In this document: piece by piece, positions 50,903 through 60,060 of the stretch
Position numbering within the stretch: position 1 is the first letter of the stretch
How the letters are laid out: every line of letters starts with the position of its first letter
Assembly (NCBI GenBank): GCA_027013095.1
Contig: JALUYI010000010.1
Coordinates: 1 to 64,000 of the forward strand
Length of the DNA: 64,000 nt
From: Paracoccaceae bacterium
Lineage (GTDB): Bacteria; Pseudomonadota; Alphaproteobacteria; Rhodobacterales; Rhodobacteraceae
Reading direction: 5' to 3'
The notes under the pieces: model-generated
What the model was told of the DNA's origin: nothing
What the model saw: only the letters and a program-made list of their open reading frames with translations
Databases searched by the model: none
Made by a program: the position numbers and the translations under genes

Positions 50903-53900
50903 ATTTCGCCACGTGGTCGATCCGCCAGCCGGTCCCCTCGCTGGCCTTTTTTCTGGTCGTCGTGATCGCCGGCTACTTCAGCTTTGGCCGCCTGCCGGTG
51001 ACCGAGCTGCCCAATGTGGACATCCCTATCGTCTCGATCCAGATCGGCCAGCCCGGGGCCGCACCTGCCGAACTGGCCAGTCAGGTCATCAAGCCGGTAG
51101 AGGACGCAGTGGCCAATATCACCGGCGTCGATCACATCATTGCCACGGCGCGCGATTCCAGCGCCACCGTGATTATCAATTTCACCATGGACACAGCCAC
51201 GGACCGGGCACTGAACGACGTCAAGGACGCGGTCAGCGGGATCCGTAACGACCTGCCAAAAACCATTTCCGAGCCGGTCATCAAGCGCAAGGAATTGGTG
51301 GGCAAGCCGATCCTGACCTATGGCATCTCGGATCCCACCCGCTCGATCGAGGGGCTATCCAAGTTCGGCGACGACGTGGTCGCGCGGGAATTGCGCGGAC
51401 TGAAAGGTGTCGGCGCGGTCAAGCGGCTGGGCGGCGCCAACCGCGAAATCAAGGTCGAGCTGGACCCTAATCGTCTACTGGCACTGGGCATTACCGCAGG
51501 TGATGTCAGCCGTCAGCTGCGGGCGACCAATGTCAATCTGGGCGGCGGGCGCGGCGACGTGGCGGGGCTGGAATTTTCGATCCGCGCCCTTGGCGGCGCC
51601 AAGACGGTTGCGGCGCTGGCCAACACCTCGCTGACCCTGCCAGGAGGGCAGATCGTGCGCCTGAACCAGTTGGGGCAGGTCCATGACGGGGCGGCCGAGG
51701 CGCGCAGCTTTGCCATGCTGAACGGGCATCCTGTGGTGGCTCTTGGCATCTACCGGGCCACCGGGAAAAGCGATCTGGACACGGCAAAACAGGTACGAAA
51801 AAAGCTGAAGGATATTCAGGCGCGCTATCCCAACGTGCGGGTCTCGCAAATTGACGACGCGACCTATTACACCGCAGGCACCTTCAAGAGCTCGATGGAG
51901 ACCCTTTACGAAGGCGCGGCGCTGGCCGTTGTCGTGGTATTTCTGTTCCTGCGCAACTGGCGGGCCACCCTGATCACTGCGACCGCCCTGCCCCTGTCCA
52001 TCATCCCGACATTTTTTGCCATGTACTGGCTGGGCTTTTCCCTGAACAACATCAGCCTCTTGGGGATCACCCTTGTGACCGGTATTCTGGTCGATGACGC
52101 AATTGTCGAAATCGAGAATATCGAGCGACATCTGGCCATGGGCAAGACCGCGCGCCAAGCCGCGGCGGACGCGGCAACCGAGATCGGCCTGACCGTCATT
52201 GCCATCACCCTGACCATCATCGCGGTCTTTGCTCCGGTCAGTTTCATGGGCGGCATACCGGGGCAGTTCTTCAAGCAATTCGGCCTGACGGTGGCGGTGG
52301 CGGCGCTGTTCTCGCTGCTGGTAGCGCGGCTGATCACGCCGATGCTGGCGGCCAATTTCCTGAAGGACACGCATGCGGCCAAAACCAAGCGCGACGGCTG
52401 GATGATGCGCGGGTACCTCTCGATTCTGCGCTGGACGTTAGGGCACCGGATCATCACCATTCTGGCGGCGTTCGGCATCTTTGCCGCCTCGCTTTATTCG
52501 GCGACCCTGCTTCCGGGCGAGTTCATCCCGAAAAAGGACGAGGGGCGCTCGCTGATCATTGTCGACCTGCCACCCGGCTCGACCCTCAGCGATACCCGTG
52601 ATGTCACCCGGCGGATGACGGCGCAAATGCTGCGCGTGCCCGAAATCAAGAACGTGTTCGTCGATGGCGGCGCCGGGGCGATCACCAAGGCTGTCATCAC
52701 CGTCAATTTCGGCAGCAAGCTGAACCGCAAGCGGACCTCGGTCCAGATCGAATCCGATCTGCGCCGCATCCTGGCCAAATTCCCCGATGTCCGGGTCAAT
52801 TTTGTCAACGCTCGCGGCCAGCGGGACATCTCACTCAGCGTTCTGGGCGACAACCGCGCCGTTGTGACCAAGGCGGCGCTGCACCTGTCGGACGCGATGA
52901 AGAAACTGCCCGGGCTGGTCGGGGTCACAACCACCGCGGCGCTGCCCCGGCCCGAGATACAGATCACACCAAAGCCTGACCTGGCGGCGGAACTGGGGGT
53001 CACGGCAAACATGTTGGCCTCGACCTTTCGGGTGGCCACGATCGGAGATGTCGAGAGCAATCTGGCCAAGTTCACCTCGGGCGATGAGCAGATCCCCATC
53101 GTCGTGCGCCTGAAAAAATCGGTGCGCAACAATCTGGCCAATCTGGCCAGCCTGCGGGTCACCACACCGACCGGCGCCTCGGTGCCGTTCCTTGCGGTCG
53201 CCGATGTCAAGATTGCAACCGGCCCCAGCATCGTCACCCGCTATGACCGCAAGAACGAAACCAAGGTGGAAACCAACCTTGCCAATGGCACAGTACTGGG
53301 CGAAGCTCTGAAATCCATCTTTGCCCTGCCCGAGGCCAAGCATCTGCCCGACGGCGTGCGCCTTCAGCAAAGCGGCGACGCCGAGATCATGGCCGATATC
53401 TTTTCCGGCTTTGCCACGGCGATGATCGCCGGCATCCTGCTGGTCTATATCGTGCTGTCCCTGCTGTTCACCTCGTTCGTCACTCCGATCACCATTCTGA
53501 TGACCCTGCCGCTGGCCATCGGCGGCGCGATTTTCGCGCTGTTCATCATGCACCTTGCCATCAGCCTGCCGGTTGTCATCGGCTTTTTGATGCTGATGGG
53601 GATCGTGACCAAGAACGCGATCATGCTGGTGGGATTTGCCCAGGACGCAATGCGTCAGGGGTTCAGCCGTCCCGATGCGATGCTGGAGGCCGGGCACAAG
53701 CGCGCCCGCCCGATCGTCATGACCACGATTGCCATGACCTCGGGCATGGTGCCCAGCGCGCTTGCCGTCAGCATCGGCGGCGAGTTCCGCTCGCCCATGG
53801 CCATCGCCGTGATCGGCGGGCTTGTCCTGTCAACGCTGTTGTCGCTGGTCTTTGTGCCAGTCTTGTTCTCGCTGGTGGATGGCGGTAAGTCGTTCGTGGC

Positions 53901-54033
53901 TAGGCTGTTTGGCCGCCGCAATGGGCACTCCGCCAAAGCCGGGGCCAAGGCCAAGCGCACCGAAAACCGGCCCCGACGGAAAAAGAACGCGCTGGGTGAT
54001 GGTGAGCTGATCCGGCGGCGCAAACCGGGCTGA
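50899..54033 (+). CDS. RND efflux pump permease (HAE1-type)
   Basis: A 1044-residue inner-membrane proton-driven exporter with 12 membrane helices and two large periplasmic loops. Family marks are NFATWSIRQPV and NVDIPIVSIQIGQPGA at the N-terminus and GILVDDAIVEIENIERH in helix 4, where the proton-relay aspartates sit. The second half has GIVTKNAIMLVGFAQ, and a basic 30-residue tail ends the protein. The substrate cannot be read from sequence. It forms a tripartite pump with the upstream adaptor and an outer-membrane channel not encoded here. Confidence 0.94.
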   Translation: MNFATWSIRQPVPSLAFFLVVVIAGYFSFGRLPVTELPNVDIPIVSIQIGQPGAAPAELASQVIKPVEDAVANITGVDHIIATARDSSATVIINFTMDTATDRALNDVKDAVSGIRNDLPKTISEPVIKRKELVGKPILTYGISDPTRSIEGLSKFGDDVVARELRGLKGVGAVKRLGGANREIKVELDPNRLLALGITAGDVSRQLRATNVNLGGGRGDVAGLEFSIRALGGAKTVAALANTSLTLPGGQIVRLNQLGQVHDGAAEARSFAMLNGHPVVALGIYRATGKSDLDTAKQVRKKLKDIQARYPNVRVSQIDDATYYTAGTFKSSMETLYEGAALAVVVVFLFLRNWRATLITATALPLSIIPTFFAMYWLGFSLNNISLLGITLVTGILVDDAIVEIENIERHLAMGKTARQAAADAATEIGLTVIAITLTIIAVFAPVSFMGGIPGQFFKQFGLTVAVAALFSLLVARLITPMLAANFLKDTHAAKTKRDGWMMRGYLSILRWTLGHRIITILAAFGIFAASLYSATLLPGEFIPKKDEGRSLIIVDLPPGSTLSDTRDVTRRMTAQMLRVPEIKNVFVDGGAGAITKAVITVNFGSKLNRKRTSVQIESDLRRILAKFPDVRVNFVNARGQRDISLSVLGDNRAVVTKAALHLSDAMKKLPGLVGVTTTAALPRPEIQITPKPDLAAELGVTANMLASTFRVATIGDVESNLAKFTSGDEQIPIVVRLKKSVRNNLANLASLRVTTPTGASVPFLAVADVKIATGPSIVTRYDRKNETKVETNLANGTVLGEALKSIFALPEAKHLPDGVRLQQSGDAEIMADIFSGFATAMIAGILLVYIVLSLLFTSFVTPITILMTLPLAIGGAIFALFIMHLAISLPVVIGFLMLMGIVTKNAIMLVGFAQDAMRQGFSRPDAMLEAGHKRARPIVMTTIAMTSGMVPSALAVSIGGEFRSPMAIAVIGGLVLSTLLSLVFVPVLFSLVDGGKSFVARLFGRRNGHSAKAGAKAKRTENRPRRKKNALGDGELIRRRKPG

Positions 54034-54201
54034 AACCGGCTTCATTCCGCACGCCGCTGCCTTCCGGCGAGGCCCTGCCACGAGGTCGGGACGCCGCAGG
54101 CGGCGCGGCGCGCACAACCTGTAGAAATCCCCCTTCACAAACGGCGCCAAAAAGCGCAACCTGCCCTATCAGACCGACCGAAATCAGGAGGATTTACCAA
54201 C

Positions 54202-55725
54202 ATGAAAAAACATTCAGGAAATTTTCTGGCCCTGATGGCCAGCGCTAGCATTCTGAGTATGGCAGCCGGCCTGCCGGCCTTGGCGGGCTCAACCGTCAAA
54301 CTGACCATTCTGGGGGTTGGCGACCTTTATAATTTTGCCGACCATCACGGCCGTGGCGGGGTTGCCCGCCTGAATGCAGTTGCCCGCGCCGAACGGGCTA
54401 AAAACCCAAATACGATTTACGTTTTTGACGGAGACATGCTGTCGCCTTCGATTCTGTCGGGTTTTGACCACGGCCAGAATATGATCGATCTGACCAATCT
54501 CGTGCCCTTTGATATCGCGGTGCCGGGAAACCACGAATATGATTTCGGCCCGGCGAATTTCGCCCAGAAGATGAAGGCCTCGAAATACCCGTGGGCGGCC
54601 GTCAATATCACCAACGCAGACGGCTCGCCCGTGGCCGGGCTGGGCGGCACGATGATGAAAACCTATGGCGATCTGAAGGTCGCGCTGGTGCCGGTGGCTC
54701 AGGACACGACCCCCGAAGTCTCAAGCTCGGGCGATACCAAATTCGGCCCCACTGTCGCCTCGGGGATCGCCGCCGCGCGGGCCGCGCGCAAGGCAGGTGC
54801 AGATCTGGTAATCGGAGTCGTTCAGACCGACCACGCCAACGACCGCAAGCTGGTCAAAAGCCACGCCTTCGATATCGTGATGTCCGGCGATGACCACGAT
54901 TACGCGACCTCCTATGACGGGATCACCGCCTATGTCGAGACCTCGATCGACGGGCGTTTTCTGTCGCCGCTGGACCTTACCGTCAAGATCGGCAAGAAGC
55001 ACGGCAAGCGGAAAGTCAAATGGGTGCCGAATTTCCGCTTTATCGATACCGCATCGGTGACACCGGATCCTGAAACCCAGAAGATGGTTGATGCGTTTCA
55101 GGCCAAGCTGGACTCCAGTCTGAACGTCAAGATCGGGGTGACCCAAGGCCCGTTGGATTCCCGTCGCAACGTGGTGCGTGGTGAGGAATCCGCCTTTGGC
55201 GACCTCGTTGCCGACGCCATGCGCAAAGCAACCGGCGCCGATATCGCCATCGCCAACGGCGGCGGCATCCGGGGCGATCGCACCTATGACGCGGGGGCCA
55301 CCCTGACCCGACGCGACATCCTGACCGAGCTGCCCTTTGGCAACGCCACGGTCATGACGGAACTCAGCGGAGCGCAGGTTCTTGCGGCGCTGGAAAACGG
55401 GGTCAGCCAAGTCGAGAAAGGCGCCGGTCGCTTTCCGCAGGTTTCCGGGATGAGCTATGTCTATGATCCCAGCGCGCCAGCGGGCTCGCGGATTGTCAAG
55501 GTGCTGATCGGCGGCAAACCGCTGGACAAGAGTGCGCACTACAAGCTTGCCACCAATGACTATGTTCTCAAGGGCGGTGACGGCTATCGCGCCCTTGCTG
55601 GCGGCAAGGTTCTGATCAACCCGGGCAACGGTAACCTGATGGCCAACGACGTGATCAACTATATTGCCAGCACCGGCAAGGTCACGAACACGGTCGAAGG
55701 GCGGATCAAGACCGTCGGTCAATAA
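54202..55725 (+). CDS. Periplasmic 5'-nucleotidase/metallophosphatase
   Basis: A 507-residue two-domain protein of the UshA/5'-nucleotidase family, exported by an N-terminal signal peptide (about residues 1-28). The metallophosphatase domain has FDGDMLSPS, GNHEYDFG and a late SGDDHD metal site; the usual first motif is modified to GVGDLYNFADHHGRGG. The C-terminal substrate domain has ANGGGIRGD and the base-stacking YVLKGGDGY. It should split nucleotides to recover phosphate or nucleosides. It starts after AGGAGG and ends before a clear terminator. Confidence 0.9.
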   Translation: MKKHSGNFLALMASASILSMAAGLPALAGSTVKLTILGVGDLYNFADHHGRGGVARLNAVARAERAKNPNTIYVFDGDMLSPSILSGFDHGQNMIDLTNLVPFDIAVPGNHEYDFGPANFAQKMKASKYPWAAVNITNADGSPVAGLGGTMMKTYGDLKVALVPVAQDTTPEVSSSGDTKFGPTVASGIAAARAARKAGADLVIGVVQTDHANDRKLVKSHAFDIVMSGDDHDYATSYDGITAYVETSIDGRFLSPLDLTVKIGKKHGKRKVKWVPNFRFIDTASVTPDPETQKMVDAFQAKLDSSLNVKIGVTQGPLDSRRNVVRGEESAFGDLVADAMRKATGADIAIANGGGIRGDRTYDAGATLTRRDILTELPFGNATVMTELSGAQVLAALENGVSQVEKGAGRFPQVSGMSYVYDPSAPAGSRIVKVLIGGKPLDKSAHYKLATNDYVLKGGDGYRALAGGKVLINPGNGNLMANDVINYIASTGKVTNTVEGRIKTVGQ

Positions 55726-55747
55726 ACCGCGCCACAACGCACGGACG

Positions 55748-55780
55748 ACGCCCCGCGACCAAGGGTTGCGGGGCGTTTCC
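55748..55780 (+). terminator. Rho-independent-like terminator after the 5'-nucleotidase gene
   Basis: ACGCCCCGC and GCGGGGCGT form a perfect 9-bp stem around an 11-base loop, followed by TTCC. It is 22 bases after the stop and is the clearest terminator in the window, though its T-run is short. Confidence 0.75.
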
Positions 55781-55844
55781 TATAGCGTTTTGACAGAATA
55801 TACTCAGCAATTAGGGCCTGTTGACAATCACCAGATGGCGCCGG

Positions 55845-55940
55845 TTTCAGCCAAAATCCACCAGTGCCAGCCAATTTTGTGCAGACAGGGTGGCCCCCTT
55901 TCAAGCAAAATTCGCGCCGCAATGGTGGATTTGGGCGAAA
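55845..55940. repeat. Imperfect inverted repeat of about 38-bp arms, MITE- or REP-like
   Basis: The arms TTTCAGCCAAAATCCACCA (55845-55863) and TGGTGGATTTGGGCGAAA (55923-55940) are near-complementary. Weaker pairing continues inward to about 55882 and 55903. The loop is about 20 bases. The element lies between the nucleotidase terminator and the end of the ABC permease gene and codes for nothing recognisable. It may be a decayed insertion-sequence end, a non-autonomous element or a long 3' hairpin. Confidence 0.45.
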
Positions 55941-55963
55941 TCCCGAAGGGACGCGGCGAAAAT

Positions 55964-58498
55964 TTATTCCCGCGCGCGCAGGATGCGCGCCGGACGCGCC
56001 GACAGCGGGCGAATTGCAAACAGCAGCCCCGCCAGAACGGTGACCAGCCCGCCGCCTGCAACGATGGCAAAGGCCGAGACCGGGGCAAAGCTGTAGCCGG
56101 TTTTCATCACGAAATGCATCACCGCCCAGCCTGCACCCGCGCCCGCAGCTATGGCCACCAGCCCCGCCGCAGTTCCCAGAATCGCCGCCCGCAGAGCAAA
56201 GCTTGTCAGGATATGCCCCCGTGTCGCCCCCAAGGTCTTCAGGATCGCCGCCTCATATTCGCGCGACCTCTCTCCGGCTGCGGCGGCCCCAATCAGGACC
56301 ACAAACCCGGTTAACAACGTCGCCAGCGCGCCGTAAGAGGTCGCCGCCGCCAGACGCCCCAGAACCATAACCACCCGCGCCACCGCGTCGCGCACACGAA
56401 TGGCGGTGATGTTGGGATAGGCATCGGACAAATCGCCCAAGAGCTTTGCCTCGGCATCGGCGCGGGCATAGACTGTGGCAATCGAGGTATAAGGAGCCCC
56501 GGCCACCGCCGCCGGATCGAGAACCAGCACAAAGCCCATCCCTGCGGTGGAAAAATCGACCTCCCGGAAACTGGCAATGGTCGCAGTAATATCACGCCCA
56601 AGAATGTTAATCGTCAGCGTATCACCCAGTTTCAGGCCAATCTCGCCCGCCTCGTGTGCGGACATGCTGACCAGCGGCGGGCCGGCGTAATCCGCAGGCC
56701 ACCATTTGCCGGCGCTCAAATGCGTTCGCGCCGGCAGGCGAGCAGCAAAGGACACCCCCCGATCGCCGGTAACAACCCAGTGGTTGCCCGCAACCTCACG
56801 TGCGGGACGCCCATTAATGCGGGTGATGATCCCGCGCAGCATCGGGGCCGCCTCGACGCGGCTGACGGCAGGATCATTGCGCGTGCGCCGCAAAAATCCG
56901 GGCAGTTCGTCGCGTTGGATATCGACAAAGAAAAACGATGGCGCCACCTTTGGCAGTCGGGTTTCAATGGCATTTCGCAGGTTTGAATCGATCTGCCCGA
57001 TCGCCGCCAGAACCGACAGGCCGAGGCCCAGCGACAGGATGACCGGCACCGCCTCGCTGGCCGGGCCACCGATTGCCCCTAGCGCCAGACGCAGTGCAGT
57101 GCGCCCGTGCAGGGCCGCACGCACCGCCAGCCACCGGGCCAGACGGCGCAGCGCAAGCGCAACGAGCAACAGCACGACAAGCGCGGCTCCGATTCCGGCA
57201 AAGGTCCACAGCGCCAGCCGCGGCACCGATGCATAGAACGTCGCCAGCCACACCAGCGCACCCAACAGGCCGAGGCTGAGCAAGACATATATCGGCGGCG
57301 GAAAACTGCGGCGGCGCGAAACGCTGTCGCGAAACAGGGCCATGGGCCGGATCGACTCGGTCCGGGCGATCGGCCAAAGGGTAAACAACAGCGCTGTCAG
57401 CCCACCGTATAGGCCGGCCTCGAACAGGGGGGCAGGATGCACCGAAACATCCGCGGGCAGCGGCAGACTGGCCGCGATGAGCGGCGCAAAGACCATCGGC
57501 AGGGCCGCGCCCAGCGCCACCCCCAGAGCAATGCCCAGCAGGGAGAGGGCACTAATCTGCAGAAAATAGACGCGAAAGATCATGCCGCTCTCGGCGCCAA
57601 GCGTCTTTAATGTTGCGATCACGCGGGTCTTTTCGTCCAGATAACTTCTGACCGCCGACGAGATGCCGATGCCGCCCACCGCCAGACCGGCCAGCCCCAC
57701 CAGAACCAGAAACGAGCCCATCCGGTCAACGAATTTGGCTACCCCCGGCGCCCCCTTGCGCCGATCCCGCCAGCGCATTCCGTTTTTTTGAAACCGCTTT
57801 TTGGCCTTGTGTTGCAAGGCAGCAAGGTTGATCTCTGGCGGCAGCTTCAGACGATATTTTGATTTGAACAACGACCCCGCCCCCAGCAGACCTGACGAGG
57901 CCAAATCGGCCTTTAACACAATCGTCGGCGGTCCGAGGCTGAACCCGGCAGCGCCTGCGTCCGGTTCTTTTACAAGGGCGGCGCCAAGGCGAAATTTCTG
58001 CCGACCCAGCCGAAAGACGTCTCCGGGCCTGAGGCCCAGCCGTGAAATCAGAAGCGGGTCCAGAACCGCGCCGGGGATCCCGTTCTGACGGGCCAATGCG
58101 CGGCTCAGACCGATATCCGGCGACAGCCGAACCTGACCATAGAGCGGATAGGCCCCATCAACCGCCTTGACCTGTGTCAGGGCACGTTTGGCCGCGCTCC
58201 CCTGCCCGACCACCGCCAATGAGCGGAAATCGACGATTTCCGAAACCACCTGTGCGTGCCGCGCCATCCATCGGCGCTCGGCCTTGCGCGCCAGACGGTA
58301 GGTGAACCCCAATTCCGCGTCCCCGCCCAGAATCGAGGCACCCTCGCGGCTCAGGCCCTGCTCGATCCCGACGCGAACCGAGCCGACGGCGGCGATTGCT
58401 GCAATGCCAAGGATAAGACAAGCCAGAAATATGCGGAAATTCCTGAGCCCACCACGCAGTTCGCGCCGCGCAATCCGGAGAGAGACCGGCATATTCAT
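55964..58498 (-). CDS. YbbP-type ABC transporter permease
   Basis: An 844-residue MacB/FtsX-family permease with about ten membrane helices: one at the N-terminus (residues 22-42), two FtsX-type blocks of three to four helices, and two large periplasmic domains. The FtsX blocks include AVRSYLDEKTRVIATLKTLG and EYEAAILKTLGATRG, the coupling-helix type motifs. This layout is YbbP (10-helix type VII transporter). It overlaps the ATPase gene by ATGA. The probable substrate is an envelope lipid or lipoprotein; no proof is available. Confidence 0.9.
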   Translation of the reverse strand: MNMPVSLRIARRELRGGLRNFRIFLACLILGIAAIAAVGSVRVGIEQGLSREGASILGGDAELGFTYRLARKAERRWMARHAQVVSEIVDFRSLAVVGQGSAAKRALTQVKAVDGAYPLYGQVRLSPDIGLSRALARQNGIPGAVLDPLLISRLGLRPGDVFRLGRQKFRLGAALVKEPDAGAAGFSLGPPTIVLKADLASSGLLGAGSLFKSKYRLKLPPEINLAALQHKAKKRFQKNGMRWRDRRKGAPGVAKFVDRMGSFLVLVGLAGLAVGGIGISSAVRSYLDEKTRVIATLKTLGAESGMIFRVYFLQISALSLLGIALGVALGAALPMVFAPLIAASLPLPADVSVHPAPLFEAGLYGGLTALLFTLWPIARTESIRPMALFRDSVSRRRSFPPPIYVLLSLGLLGALVWLATFYASVPRLALWTFAGIGAALVVLLLVALALRRLARWLAVRAALHGRTALRLALGAIGGPASEAVPVILSLGLGLSVLAAIGQIDSNLRNAIETRLPKVAPSFFFVDIQRDELPGFLRRTRNDPAVSRVEAAPMLRGIITRINGRPAREVAGNHWVVTGDRGVSFAARLPARTHLSAGKWWPADYAGPPLVSMSAHEAGEIGLKLGDTLTINILGRDITATIASFREVDFSTAGMGFVLVLDPAAVAGAPYTSIATVYARADAEAKLLGDLSDAYPNITAIRVRDAVARVVMVLGRLAAATSYGALATLLTGFVVLIGAAAAGERSREYEAAILKTLGATRGHILTSFALRAAILGTAAGLVAIAAGAGAGWAVMHFVMKTGYSFAPVSAFAIVAGGGLVTVLAGLLFAIRPLSARPARILRARE

Positions 58499-59190
58499 TG
58501 CGGCGCGCTCTGCTGCTCGATCTCGCGGATGCGCCCGTCGGCAAGATGCACCACGCGATCGCAGCGCCCCGCCAGTTGCGCGGAATGAGTTACCAGAACC
58601 AGTGTTGCACCAAATCGGGCCGACAATTCAAACAGCATCGCAATGATCGCAGCGCCGGTCTCGCCATCGAGATTTCCGGTCGGCTCATCCGCCAGCAGGA
58701 TCTCGGGATGGGGAGCGGCGGCGCGGGCAAGGGCAACACGCTGTTGCTCACCACCAGAAAGCTGCGCAGGGTAGTGATCAAGACGCGTCTGCAGACCGAC
58801 ATTCAAAAGCTCGGCCCGGGCGCGCTGAAACGCATCCGGTGCCCCGGCCAGTTCCAGCGGCGTCGCCACATTCTCAAGCGCCGTCATCGTCGGGATAAGG
58901 TGAAAGGACTGAAACACCACCCCCATATGATTGCGACGAAATCGGGCCAAAGAATCCTCGTTCATGGCGCTCAGATCCTGCCCCAGCGCCATCACCCGAC
59001 CAGAGCTTGCCCGTTCAAGGCCGCCGAGTACCATCAATAGCGAGGATTTGCCCGAACCCGACGGTCCCACCAGCCCCAGGGTTTCGCCGCGGGAAACATT
59101 CAGTGATATGTCTTTCAGGATGTTGACCGGCCCGGCGTTTGCGTCCAGCGTAAGGCAGACGTCCTCTAGCAACAAAACGGGATCGGTCAT
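58495..59190 (-). CDS. YbbA-type ABC transporter ATPase
   Basis: A 231-residue LolD/MacB-type ATPase. Walker A is GPSGSGKS, the Q-loop VVFQSFHLIPTMTALENV, signature LSGGEQQRVALARA and Walker B ILLADEPTGNLD, followed by the H-loop VTHSAQLA. It powers the YbbP-like permease encoded directly downstream with ATGA overlap. Its start codon shares bases with the start of the divergent tesA, the same divergent ybbA-tesA neighbourhood as in enterobacteria. Confidence 0.93.
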   Translation of the reverse strand: MTDPVLLLEDVCLTLDANAGPVNILKDISLNVSRGETLGLVGPSGSGKSSLLMVLGGLERASSGRVMALGQDLSAMNEDSLARFRRNHMGVVFQSFHLIPTMTALENVATPLELAGAPDAFQRARAELLNVGLQTRLDHYPAQLSGGEQQRVALARAAAPHPEILLADEPTGNLDGETGAAIIAMLFELSARFGATLVLVTHSAQLAGRCDRVVHLADGRIREIEQQSAPQ

Positions 59191-59899
59191 GGTCGAAAAA
59201 CTCCTGGGCTATCTGGTCCAATATGGGCTGCCCGGCAAAATTGGCAAGGTGCTGGTCCTTATCCTGTTCCTTGGGCTGCCCGGCCCGAGCCTGGCAAATG
59301 CCACGCTGAAGATTGCCGCCCTTGGCGACAGCCTGACGCAGGGATACGGGTTGCCTGCACCCGACGGGCTGGTGCCGCAGCTTGAGAATTGGCTGCAAGC
59401 GCATGGTGAGAGCGTCTCGATCCTGAACGCCGGTGTGTCCGGGGATACGACAGCGGGCGGTCTGGCGCGGGTGGGCTGGACGTTGACCGCAGATGTCGGC
59501 GCGCTGATGGTTGAACTGGGCGGCAACGACATTCTGCGCGGCATTGCCCCCGAATTGGCGCGGCGCAACCTTGACGGTATCTTGCGGGCAGCGCGCGACA
59601 AGAGGATTCCGGTCTTGCTGATCGGGCTGACGGCGCCCGGCAATTACGGAGCGGATTACAAGGCCGGTTTTGATTCGATCTATCCGGCTCTGGCACAGAA
59701 ATACGACACGCTGCTGTTTCCCGACTATCTGGCCCCCCTGACAAAGAGCGGACCTCGAGCGACGGTCCTGATGCGGTATTTTCAGGCTGACGGGATTCAT
59801 CCCAACGCTGCCGGGGTCAAGGTGATCGTCAAGCGTCTGGGACCCGCAGTTCAGGCATTGATCGCCCGGGCGTCAGGGTCTGCACCGAACCGCCCATGA
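59189..59899 (+). CDS. tesA: Arylesterase/multifunctional thioesterase I (SGNH hydrolase)
   Basis: A 236-residue periplasmic SGNH hydrolase of the TesA type, active on acyl-CoA thioesters and aryl esters in known members. The signal peptide lies near residues 18-36. The four blocks are present: GDSLTQG (Ser), GVSGDTTAGG (Gly), GGNDILRG (Asn) and DGIHPNAAG (Asp and His). ATG 59189 overlaps the ybbA start on the other strand, so the tesA promoter and ribosome-binding site must lie inside ybbA. Confidence 0.9.
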   Translation: MVEKLLGYLVQYGLPGKIGKVLVLILFLGLPGPSLANATLKIAALGDSLTQGYGLPAPDGLVPQLENWLQAHGESVSILNAGVSGDTTAGGLARVGWTLTADVGALMVELGGNDILRGIAPELARRNLDGILRAARDKRIPVLLIGLTAPGNYGADYKAGFDSIYPALAQKYDTLLFPDYLAPLTKSGPRATVLMRYFQADGIHPNAAGVKVIVKRLGPAVQALIARASGSAPNRP

Positions 59900-60060
59900 C
59901 GCCACGTCAAAAAGCCTGCGCGTAAAATTCGGAATTGACCTCTGGGCGGCCACGCATGATCATGGTGCCATCCATCGCAGGGCGTGGGCCGGATTTGTCC
60001 GGCTGCCTGGCTCTGACGTGCCACAGTGCCCGCGATCTTTGGCCTTGAAAGGACTGCCCC

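Noticed and set aside
49007-54088. The 14-base string TGCCACGAGGTCGG occurs near both 49014 and 54077
   Set aside because: A match this short is expected several times by chance in 64 kb, and the flanks do not align.
54093-54104. GCCGC-AG-GCGGC hairpin after the RND permease gene
   Set aside because: A two-base loop, no T-run and GC-rich surroundings give too little support for a terminator.
55964-58498. Interpretation of the large permease as LolC/LolE
   Set aside because: LolC/E have four membrane helices and about 400 residues. At 844 residues with two FtsX blocks and next to tesA, YbbP is the better match.
58931-59188. In-frame upstream extension of tesA
   Set aside because: It runs antisense through ybbA and does not look like an exported protein start; the signal peptide fits the ATG at 59189.
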